This document shows, piece by piece, positions 38,001 through 50,500 of a stretch of DNA of 64,000 nucleotides; the stretch's first letter is position 1; every line of letters begins with the position of its first letter. Source of the DNA: Phoronis australis (lineage: Eukaryota; Phoronida; Phoronidae); NCBI GenBank assembly GCA_002633005.1, contig NMRA01000145.1, positions 403,737 to 467,736 of the forward strand. The letters run 5' to 3'. The translations under genes were made by a program, and so were the position numbers. The notes beneath the pieces were generated by a model. It saw only the letters and a list, made by a program, of their open reading frames with translations. It did not search any database and was not told the DNA's origin.

Positions 38001-41000
38001 CTACTTAATCAGACCATGAATTCTGCTTTCACTCAACCAAGGAAATTCCGCTTGCATGTGTGACCATGGGGAATTACAGTTCCTTTTCTCTGGATTATTT
38101 TAGGTGGTATTGTGGCCCTTCTACCCAAGATATTTTTGCAGACATATTTTAAATGACTGTTATGCACTTGAAATGCAAACGACGAAACATACAAAACTTA
38201 AGAGTAAAGGTTTAAAAAATGTTTGCCCACCTTCATTCTTAAACTGCAAACCATTGAGGACTTGAAAAGGCAAACAAGTTGGACCATCTTAGTCTTAACT
38301 GTATACCATTACACAGGGCTCATGTGCAGTAAAAATTAATTTGCACTTAATTATGAACAACGATAAGCCAAAGCTATAGTTTTGAATTGGTGCTTTCTTG
38401 CTTCCTAAGTTATATACTATAATGCAAACACTGAAAATCCATTTGCACAAGAAAATACAAACGAGTTTAAGTATATTGAGCTAATAAGAAATAAAAAAAT
38501 TATAATGAAAAATTATCTATCTTTTAAGTGACAAGGAAAATTATTTTACGCAAGCTATATACCTAGCAACATAATGTATGATCCATGAACCAAAATGCTA
38601 ACTTTGACATAGAAGCTCTTCAATTCAGTAAGTAGACTTGTGCTGCAGCTCTGTTCAGCCCCTTGGAAAAAATCAATAGGCCACTGAATCCAGTTTGCTT
38701 GATATAAGTAACTAAAAGCTCCTATTGTAGGCAATTATTGTGTGGCCTTGTTCTTAGTTCAAAGACATTCAAATGAGAACTATTATACTTCAGATGCATA
38801 GCCGAGTACGTTTAGTACAATGAAAAACAAAAGAAACATTTGAAGGACTTGGAATTGGGGCTTACAGTTCTGATGTGGTTTTCTCCATTGAGAAATTCGA
38901 GTGCAGTTATTAGAAAAAAACTCAATGATTGGATGACTGACAATGAATTATGACATGGTGTTATGCGCAATTATTATATCTCTGAAGGACTCGCCTCCAC
39001 CTCCGCAGACATCAGCACTACAGCTGCAATCTGCAACATAGGAGGGTTGTTGACATATAGTTTCAAAACAAACTCTATGTTATGTCACAGATAAACAATA
39101 CAGGCCAAGGAGTGTACTGGCACTATTCATACACAGATCAATCACCTCCACCTAAAAAATTGTTTTTCCTACAGTTAAACATCACATCAAGGACATTAAA
39201 AATTTGACAAGTAACTAAACATGGACAGCGACTGGCAATAATATGCAAAACCCGATTCCAGTTTACATATTTGGTTTCATTAAATACTGTAAACAAAAAC
39301 TGTCACACTTTTTATTCACTGTGAATAACTCACAGCAGAGCACCTTGAGTTGTACCCACCAAAAATGCTTCAATATGAACTTCTGTCCGTCAAAGGAAAT
39401 TGCCATAACCGAATATAGATTCTGCATTTGAGCAATCCAGCAAAACTACAACTGGAAAACATTGATGTTTGCATCAAAGAGCGAAATAAAACGTTGAAAA
39501 AGAAATTGACCAAGTTGTTACTCGGTGAAATATGCAAAGTGTGCAATTGCTACAACTGCAATTTGTGACAAAACCTCTGGTTTCCATAAAAAAATTCAAA
39601 ATTCACAGGCTTAACTTCATTACTAAAAAATTTTAAAAAATAACTGGTGTTGATTGATGATCGTATCTGTTTGACGCACACTCCATGCTAATTAAGTAAA
39701 CATCTCATACCATTCATTTAAATTTAATGGAATATCACACAAAATAGTACTCCACTTCACATCGATTTCTAAACTGATTATGTTACATCGCCCAAGCAAG
39801 ATAAATCCATTCTACATCTCTTGCTCCCCCCCAAGGCTTCATGGAGTGCATGTGTGTTGACATTCGTCAGACACGCCTGGACCTAACTCAGTCCTATTGC
39901 TCCACTAAGCTGACCAAACTATTGCGCAAGTCAAAACACATGCGATGGTATTAAGCGTGGTATTAAGCCACGCGTCACCAATGGTTTTTGGCGTCACTTA
40001 TAGACTGGTCAGCACTGAAAGGTGGGGCAGAGTGAAAAAAGGTTAATATGTTGACTATTGTACTTAAAGCATTAACCCGTGCTGTGTGGTATAAAAGGTA
40101 GAAATCGGACCATTAAACGCAATGAAAGAAAAGCAAGAATTATGTCAATACACAACTAAGCATGCATGTAATCAAGATTCCTGGCTCAATGAATAGGTTA
40201 GAATGGTACAGTTTGATAGATGATCAAATATCAAGGGCTGGTAATTCAGAAGGTGAAGCTTTATTTATTCTACGTAAATCTTGGTGTATATAAAAGAACT
40301 GTGTGTTTTGCCTAAAATAACTGTTCCTTACACAACATCTGTGTATTCGGTAAAATTTTACATACATTTGTCCAAACTCAAAATGCCAACTCGTTGTGCA
40401 TTGGGTGTTTGCATAAAGCTTTAATGTCAATAGGCATACAGTGAAATCTTTAATGTAAACACATTAAAATTTACAAGACCCAGTGTCAGGCTTGGAACTG
40501 AATGCTGGGCTTACAATTCTTAAAGTATGGATACAGGAAATTAAAATTGAAAAATTGGGAAATAAGGGTGAAAATAAATTCAGTAGGACTTTGGATTCAG
40601 TGTCACCAATGCACACAAGGGGAGACATAAATAGGCATGGATTTTAAATCTGCAATAATATTGAAAAAGCTGGAAGCCGAATTCTAGAGATGCCAGAAAA
40701 ACTCAGACACGCATATATGCAGCAAGACTGTGGCAATCAATTCCTTATTTCACAATTATCCGTCATACATTACCTGGTAAGTAAACATGGGACTATGCAG
40801 TAAGCAAACTACTTCATGTCATTTGAAGGGATATTTTACCAAAGATTCATCCAAGTGTAAAATGCATAGTAATGACTACAAACAGTTTATTACCATTCAA
40901 GACTTATTTGTGGCATAGCTGAATGACAAAAGACAATACACGATATTTTGAATTGATCAATATTAGCCATCATTACATTGTGGTTATAACACAACACATA

Positions 41001-41585
41001 GACTTCCAGGATTTCACAATCACACAATTACATGTGAGGGAATGCGCTGGTCAGGCTTACACACAGCTATGGGCCGCTTTATCTAAGGATACTTTTTTAG
41101 ACTTCAACGGAATTCAACATTTGAGGCTTGTTGAAAGTCCAGCGTTAATCTGAATTCTAAGTGCTTTAAGAACATTTATGTTTTCATTAATAGCCACACT
41201 TGTTATGAAGAAAAGTAACCAAAAATATTTTTAACAATTTATTTTAAAAAGAAAATGATCAATATTGCCATTATGACACTGATGCATGTTTCTGTTCTTG
41301 AACAAAACTAAAAGATTACCATTAAACCACATACAGAATTCACAAACAGTCAGTGTTTACCTTTTGCAGTCAGTGACACCTGTTGTTTATCCTTGTAACT
41401 AACTTTTCATCCAGCTCAGTGGCAACAGGTGAGCAATCACAAATTCCGGCACCCGTATGCAGCGCCATCTATTGTACATTAGGTAAAATGCATCAATCTT
41501 GTCCATGGTGTATACGAAATGATTTCTTATGCATCCCTGATGTGATCCTGATGCAGATTAGAGTCGTAGTTTCAACAAAATGAGT

Positions 41586-44500
41586 CTACAACAATCCTTC
41601 CATTTCTTTCATGAATGCATCGTAAGCATCGTCCTTCGTCTTCCCAGGTACACTAGGTGTAGGCCGTGGCGTAGGCCCCGCTGTTGGTGTCTCCTCTTCT
41701 TTACCTGGTATAAAACCAACGATACAGAGCAGTGAAGCGAATACAATTACTTTTTCATTGTTCCAAGAGATATACATTGACCTATACAATTTGACTAATT
41801 ACTTCCTATTACGACTTATTCTTATACACAAGTCTTCTAAACATTTAAGAACTACCACATAAGGGGAAACACGACAATTGACGATCAAGAAGAATTCAAA
41901 CATTGCAGTTGAGATCATCTCTCTCGATAGCACACACAGTTGCGGCACATGAGCGATTTATTTTGTAATAGCTGTCAACTAATCATAACATACAGTAGAC
42001 CATTTTGCAGATCAAATAATCTTTAAGATGGGCGATGAGAAAACAATATCACCAAACAAAACCAATGACCATAAGTATCGGTGAAAAGTCTACAGAGCTC
42101 AGTCACATTTCGATTGTTATTGAACTTAAAAACTGATTAGGATACGACATAAAAAGTGAAAGTATGACTTTTGATATTTGCGCTAAATGGTAATTTTAAT
42201 GTCATATAACTCAAATCCCAAGCGTTTTCGTGAGAGTGACAAAAGTAATCATGTCAGCTGGGTGAAGTCAGTTTTGCATCAATGATTGACAAACACAAAT
42301 GAGAGAGAACAAGAACTGCTGACCATGCGAAGCGCATAAACAAGACCTCAGCAATCACTTTTACCAAGCCACTTGTGTAAAAGGAACAAATTGCATACTG
42401 ACACCATGGCATCAACGCCACGAGGCTAATGTTAAATCATATTTCTGACATCATGTAACCAGGAAACTAATCTATTGAGTAGAACAAAAGATTCAATGTC
42501 TGGTCAGGAAAAAACAATCATTTCTCTAGTACTGGCATGGCATAAGCCTTATCCAAGACATCTATAACAGTATCTTCAACTACCTACCGTGTTTAACAAT
42601 TCGCCCTCGCGCATCCTTTACCGTTCTCTTAACTTTCAGTGAGGTGGGCATGAACCGCGTCACATCGCCGATGGAGTGTTTGATCTGTGGTTTGGCTTCT
42701 ATTGTGGCAGAGCTCTTCGTCTCTTCGTCCGACTTTAGAGGGGGCTTCATGATGCTCGGGGGTGCGCTGAGTACGCTGGGATTGAGATCCGGACCTGGTC
42801 CCATGCCAGGTGGTACCAGAGTTGGTGGCATGCCCGGGGGTCGCATCAGCCTTGGAGGAGGCATGCCTAGAAAAGCAAACAGTAGGATAACCACATTGTT
42901 ACACTATGTCATAATATGCAAAATTTGAATTAGTGACATTAAAACAACACAAATAAAAAACCAGGAGGACACTGCGTACTAATTTACTATTTCTGAGTCA
43001 CAATAGTCATAAACACCTTTCTAAATCTGTCTAAATGCCTACAGTATGCCTGGCGGAACAGAAATTATTTATGAGCATAGATGATGAATGGTACATGTAT
43101 AACTCAATTATACAAGCGTCTTTGTACTTTTATGTATTTCGATGTTTTTGTACTATGGGCTGGAGGCCTTCAAATTCAATAAAGTTGTTCAAGTTAAACG
43201 CCTTTCTCTTGAACTCAAATCCTCTGAAGCTTTACACTTTTGTGCAGATAATTTATTGCGCATGGAAAATTTCAATAACAGTACAAATTATAACAAAAGA
43301 ACTTCATTTGAAAGAAATTATAAGACACAAAGGCCATGTATGTTTAGTTACAACAAAAATGGTGATAACATAAGACATTGCACATTATGAAAAAACAGTA
43401 ATCAAATAATTTATCTTTGGTGACTAAACAAACAAACCATAACAACATGTTAGCTAGTAAAAAATCATTCGTAAGATAAAAGTAAATTTGCCCTACCTGG
43501 TGGAGGTCCTGGAGGCATCCTGGGTGGTGGTGCCCTCAAATGGGGAGGCAGACCAGGGGGAGGGCCTGGTGGTATGCCAGGAGGACGTCCAGGTGGAGGT
43601 CCCGGTGGCAACATCCTTGGGGGTCCACCGGCTAGGCCTCTGATAGGTGGAGCCCGGAACATAATGGGAGGCAATCCAGGAGGTGGACCTAGAGCAAGAG
43701 TTAAGGCAATGAAAGACAATACCTTCAGAAACACTATTTACCCACAATTAAATATTTCTGCAAACAGAATGTGCAAATTAAGCTCCAAAACACATAAACT
43801 GCTTCAACAAAAAAAATAAAAAAATAAAAAAATAAAATAAAAAATAAAAAAACACCAGGAGCATAATAGTATACCTTACACAATGACCAATATATATCAA
43901 ATTGTGAAATCTTATTTTGAAACTTTCATCCATTGATCAAAACTAGAGCCTAATGACTTAAGAATAGGACTGCGCAGTTTCCTAAATTCCGATTCGTCAT
44001 CAGGTACAGAAAAGGGAAAAGTGCCCAAAGCCAGGAGACACCCACATCTCGCAAAAGGTGCCAGGATAAACAGCTATAAAATACTGAAAATTTCAAGACG
44101 TCTTGAACAACAGATGAGTTTAAAAAAACATGATATCTCATAATATCTTTTAAATAACAACATATTTTACTGAAGGTCAAGAGTCTTATTTATTTTTACC
44201 TTTCCAACCCAGTTTTTAAGGTGCTTTTCAATACAAAATAACATGAGCTATCGATGAACCAAGCAACAGGTATGAACTATCGGCCCAGAGAAAATCTAAA
44301 GTGCTGTAAACAATCGGACTTTACTAAGAAGTACCATAGGTTTCCAAAAAATGAAATAATCAGCTTGCCACCATCTTTATTTACCTGGTGGTAGGCCAGG
44401 TGGTGCCGTAGCGAGGTTGGGAGGCATCGAAGACGGAGCAGTGGACAGTTTAAGAAAGTTGGGGGTGGAGGCTGCATCGGCTGTTGGCTCTTCTGGTTTC

Positions 44501-47500
44501 TTTTCTTCCTCCTCCCTTTCATCTTCTGATGACGACGATGACGATGAGCTGGGCTCGATCTCCGATTCCGACTCGGAGGATTCCGACGACTTTTCTTCTT
44601 CCGACTCTTGCTCTGGCTCTGACTCGGAGTCAGACAACTGAAATGTACAGAAAAAACTAAGAAATTACTACTATTTTTTCATATTTTTTCTATAATGAAC
44701 ATGAATGTCAACACATTCGACTGACAGGAATATCAAGTACAATAGGACATGGGAGATGAAGCATTGAGGACAAAAGAGAGTGAGGTGCATTGAGACCAAG
44801 GAAATGGGCAAAACCTGAGTTCTAACAGGTTCCTTCGGTTCCAACCTTTCATTTTCCATGAAATTTTTTCCATTAAAAGTTCCAAGCATAAATGAATGTA
44901 TGAACACACTTTATAACCCCAAAAAACAGAATAATCATCTTACATTTTTCAAGAGTTTCTACCAAATGCATGGAAACACGTTAGGTCACTTTCCAGGTTT
45001 TCCGCGACGACTAAGAATCATGAAGGCCATCCTGTTGCAGTAGCTGACATGTAAAAGACCCTACAACCCCTTTACACGCGCCTCAACTCCACCTACCGAC
45101 ACGCCCTCTGGCAGCTGCTGTCCAGCCATCTTCAACATCTTGATCTGAAGTGGCGTTGGCGCATCAGATGACTTCTTCTTCTTGGCCTCACGCCTGGCTT
45201 CCCTCTCCAGGCGAGCCTCCTCTCGTCGCGCCCGACGCTCACGTCGTTCCGCTTCCTTTTCCTCCCGGCGTTCAAGCTTAAGACGGCGTTTCTCTCGTCT
45301 CTCCTCACGTGCCTGCCGCCTGCGTTCAGCGGCGGCCTCTTTTTCGCGCTGCTGCGACTGAGACTTCAGTGTAAGGCGTGTGTCTTTCTCCTCAACGTCA
45401 GGGTCAACTGCGTCGTCATCGGCAAATCGGATCTTCCTCGGTTTGCCAGCTAACAAATAAACAAACGTGTAGCTGAAGTGATCGCAGTGAGAACAGTTCT
45501 GGTACAAGTGAAATGTCCACAGAATATTTTTCCAAGACTGTTCCCTTTATAGAAACTGACGGTATAGAGTAACAGTTCCTTCAACTTACTAAAAACCATC
45601 TTCCGAATTCCCTCTTCATTCTCAGCTGCGGGCCTAGGCTAGATGCTTCCCAAATTTAATTTTATGTTTGACATGAACTATAAAAGTTTAACTTAAAGTA
45701 ATGTTTGTCAAATTTTGTATGAAGATATCTAATAACACTGAGTCATTCTTGTCCTTAAATTACAGCTAGAAAGTCCTCGTATTTTATACACTACTGATGC
45801 AGAAATACAATGTTTATGTTGACATTACTGAAATACAATGCTTATATTTATGTTGATACTAATTTACATAATTATTCTCAAATTGCACTCACTATCAATG
45901 CAAGAAAAAATAAAAATTCAACCAAATACTGGTGCTAATCTGGTCACATCTCTGCTCTGGTTAAGAACACTCAGTCTTATTTTTGTGATCACACTCATGC
46001 GTAACCTCTTACTAGGAAGTTACCAGGTAAAAACAATATTTTAGTATTATGCACTATTTGAAGCAAATCTATTCAGACATACCTTCCTCTGTTTGTGCAG
46101 CTGTGTTAGGAAGATCGTTGTGTTCAGCCAAAACTGCGCATGGAAAGGAGAAAAATAGGCATTCTACAGGCCACACAACACAGACAGTAAGATAGTTATG
46201 AAATAACAAAGTACTTGATAATAGTGCTGTTATAAATGAGCCATGAAGGTCTTTATACATGCGTATGTTGGTCACATCACGTCCCCAGTTGGAGCCTCGG
46301 TATAGGGCCATGTGATGTGACAAAGCATGTAAGAAGGCTAATCATTCTTACTTATACCATATCAACAAATTTATAACAGCACAATAGTATAGATGCATCT
46401 GTACTCCCAAGTCTGGGTAAGATGCTTCCCATCAAATCCAATTGGATTGCTGGTGGTCCCAAGAGCTCAGTGGACTAGAGAGCATGCAAATGTAGTAGGA
46501 AATCCGGGGTTCAAGCCATGGTCAGGACAGAGATCTCTTCAGACTTAACTGTAGAACACGTGATATGTCCAATATATGGCGTGTGTGAAGACTTATAATT
46601 CGTACTTATACAAAGAACTTCTTTAAAATAATTTAAAAATCACACCACAAGACTTCAGTTCTAGCTTTATCCAGTAATCTGAATTTAACTAAAATGATAA
46701 TCTTTATATTAATTATATTGAAAATTAAACAATAAAATAAATTTCAATATTAATTTAATTTGCATATTACCCAAACCAAAATGTATGAAAGAGATGACAA
46801 TGCAAAGAAAACAGTTTGCTGTGTGTAGAAACAGAAACACATATTGGAAAGCATGTTATTACAAAAAAGACTAGAGATATTCGACTTAATGGCGTGTCAC
46901 AATTTTTACCCCATCTCAAAATTTTCAAAATGTCACAGAGAAGCCTCAAATGTCACAGCTTTTTTGGTGCTTTAAGCATGTATGAGTTGCAACAAATTTG
47001 CTTTTGTCACACATGCAAGACACAATATTTGTCAGTGATAACGATGAATTCCACAATTTGAAATTTGGAAAAAAAGGATCCACTACTTGATACAGCATAA
47101 ACTTAACTCCATTTCTCACATTTTGTCACAGAATTCTCAAAATGTCACGAAATGTCAGAATTTCAGGCACATAAATTTGGTTGCAGCATGTCACCATCTC
47201 ACAGGGAATCCATTCTCTGCAGGTTTACCAAACCCCCGTGCAGCAGGGATGCTTTCTGTCAAAAACATTCATTAACATATGAAAAGTAACAGTACTCTTA
47301 CTCTCTTCAGCAGGCTGGCTTGTATCCATTGGCTCATCCTCGCTGTCACTCAAATCAGGAGGCGGTCCTGGAGGCGGACCTGACGGATGTAGTGTTGGGA
47401 CTGGCATACTTGGACCTATAGTGGAGCTGTGTAAGGGCAAACAAAAGAAAATAAATTTCTTAACGATGAAAACCCAACATGTCTTCAATGTTTATCACCT

Positions 47501-50500
47501 TTTCTTTGGAATCAAAGTTGTGAGAGACCCATTCATGTTCTGATTTAGTAAAAGCTGAAAATGTATGATTTTTTTGCCACCGGGTATTCTTGCAAGCTTT
47601 ATGCTGCAGAACATAATTCACTTGACAAGTCATTTTTGAAAAACTCAAGTAAGCAATGCACTGGTGTATCAAATCATATGAAAATTTGAATCGAACCTGT
47701 GAACACTTTTCTTTAGTATACTTTTAGGCTGAGGCATGGGCAAGGGTATGTCCCCAGGGAGGGGCAGACTGGCCATGTCTGAGGGAGCTTCGGGTAGAGG
47801 AATCTGGTCAACTTGAACACGCTCAGCGTTCTTTACTTGCTCTGTGGTAGAGATACAATAACTATTAATTTTTTTGCAATAATGCATAGTCATAATTTAA
47901 TTATACAGACTATAAGACATTCACAAAGAAGCTACCTGAAGAGGAGTATTAGTTTCTTTGGAGGCGTTTTTGGTCAAGTTGGCATAATGTAGTGTCGGTA
48001 AAAACAGTACCTTTTTCTGTAAAAATAAATTGCAAAAATAAAAATTCTTCAAACAGGAAGTGAGCAACTTCCAACAACATCAGCCGGTCTGGGTAAGCTG
48101 TGTTCCTGCGCTTTTCCGTATCAACGACTTTGCACAATGGCCGAGACGCCCACATTATTGTGATGGGACTCTATTTCCATCATTTCACAGTTCATTTAGG
48201 GCTGACTAACCCTAAATTTCAAATAAAATGCTATCACAATAAGGCATGTTATAAGATAGATTTTATGGGAGTAAAAGTACTAATTAAATTTTCGCTATAT
48301 TTTTAATGAAAAACAAGGCAAAATGCAACTTTAACAGCGATTGAGCCGAACAGACAGACAATGTTTGTGACTTGGGCATTATACTTGCCAACAGTATTAA
48401 CCAATTCATAAATACAATACCTCGTTAGTAAACAACATCATGAGGATAAGTAAGTACAGTTAGTAAAAACACTGCAGTTGTAACAGAAGAACAAGTTTGA
48501 CATTTAATACAGAATTTACAGTGTTCAAACTAGATTCACAACAATATCATGGAACACCAATATTATTCATAGTACACATTCCCAAACAATATTTTAAATA
48601 TCATGTATGATATAAATAACTTTTTAATCATTAACAGGTCACGCACCAAAGTAGATCTGTTTCGCCATTCGTTTCTTCTCATATTCTACTTCCATTTTTT
48701 TCAATTCAGCCCCGTACTCAGGATCCTCTTTTTCCTAAAAATGCACAAGAAGACTCGTGGCAAATCTTTGACAGTTATAAATCTGAGAACGAACAGCAAA
48801 GTAAAGAGCAAGACGGACATGACAAATTCTAAAAAAACTATGGGATAGGAATGGAGCATCACTTCCCGTTTCCAAAGTCAATTAAACAGGTTTGTAGTAT
48901 GTCAGAAGGCATAGGACTGAATAGCGGATTTGCAGCGCAAACGAACTACGCATAGCGCATGTGCGAGTTACTTCCTGCGCGAAGGTTCATGGGATAGCTT
49001 GTGGTCAGGCCGTGTCTTGAGCAGGCTGGATAGTGTGTGCATTTGGAGTGATTTGTAAACTAAAAACCATGTTTCATTTTTTGCTTTATAATACCAAGCA
49101 AGTCCTCTCTCTCGTTTGTAAACACAGCGTAGCTATGATCAGTGACCGAGGGCACGACTGTCGTCATGTTCAGTATTGGGGCTATCGGCGTTGTTTTCGA
49201 AATCTCCGGTTTTAGACAAGTTGAGAGTTCTTGGGTTGCTTAACTTTTGTAGCTTTCGCCATGGATATGCTAGAGACGTTAATTTTAAGAGGAAACTCCG
49301 TCGGAATGTTGTTCTCATACATCTTTTTTCCACCAGGAAAATGTTCGCTGCACACACGATGGCCCCTAGGCAATTACATCGCACTGGATGTTGCGGCCAT
49401 TCATTGGCGATAGTACATCCTCACAAAAAGTTACTCATTTCAAAATACAGCAAATAAAATCAAATGAACCATACATATAGGAACACGGAGTTATAATTAA
49501 CACACACCACGACTCTGGATACAATTTATTCAGCAAAACTTGAACAAATCTGTCGCGGTTTGCTCGAGTTTCTCTCAGTTACCGCGGGTGCCATTTTGAG
49601 GAAGTTACGTGAAATTACGCATGTTAACGAATAAAAAGTCCAAGGGACACACATCTTACAAGTTTTACCCGATACCTTCTCATGCTCTTTTGGTGTCGCG
49701 CGCTAGCGTCACGCGCTTCGCTCAGTCTCGCGCTAACCCGCTTTGCCTCACTCACGTGATTCAGTTGACGTGCTTTGTGGTTATCGCGAACGCGATGATA
49801 AAATTAATGGAAGCCAAAAAAGTGAAGTTGTAACTTTTTGCCAAAGTCAACTTAATTCTCACAACTAAGCTTCATCAAAGATATGTATAGAAGAAAGGAC
49901 CAATGATGAATGTAAGCGTTTTTTTAAATGATAGTTTTAAGTGTAGAATGTATTTTTGACGAGGTGAAAACTCGAAATCGGTAACACAAATCCAGTCACA
50001 ACCCGTTTGAAATACACTGAAGTAACGAAATGAGTACAGCCGGAAAGCGAATGGAAGTATTGTAGCCCCTAGATGGCCCCGCGTTGGTTTGAATGCGCTA
50101 AATCTCCCCTTACTCCCAGCTCTCCTAACGTTGTTTATCCATTTTCACGAAATTCTTGGCTTGCAGGGAACTCATAAAATTCAGATTTTTATCTCTCTTG
50201 TTGTTTTTGAAGCAGCCAGGAACACAACAAGTGTATCCGCCGTAAGTTTTCTTCGTGCTCACCGCTTACGGTTACTATGGCCGCTTTCGGAATCCTGACC
50301 ACAGCACCCACAATGCACCATTTTAACCTAATTTCAATATGGCGTCGCTGCAAATCCGCTATTCTAGCACATTTTCTTGCATTTTCTTGTCAAGTTTCAC
50401 CCACTGTCACACACAGTCGTTACTATTGAAGCAATCACTTACGTATAATTTCAGAACTCTTTCAAGAGTCTCCTTCAGTTTCCGTCTTTTCTCTTTCAGA

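Larger units (their letters stand above)
24846..41585. other. Gene-poor intergenic stretch between FOXJ1 and WBP11
   Basis: About 17 kb with no supported gene on either strand. It holds MITE-like elements at 26792-27203, 29567-29693, 29932-30226, 33815-34206 and 34519-35023, a tRNA-like SINE head at 29030-29105, an inverted repeat with AAT microsatellite at 31442-31592, the 20-bp minisatellite at 32701-32974, and an old repeat at 30993-31260. From 35.1 to 41.5 kb I see only AT-rich unique-looking sequence, plus one diverged pair of similar segments (36736-36816 and 37613-37690). One N at 35618. Confidence 0.55.

Noticed and set aside
43574-43819. Gly-rich plus-strand frame
   Set aside because: Antisense of the Pro-rich WBP11 exon 11; the same holds for the frames at 42644-42928 and 44417-44641.
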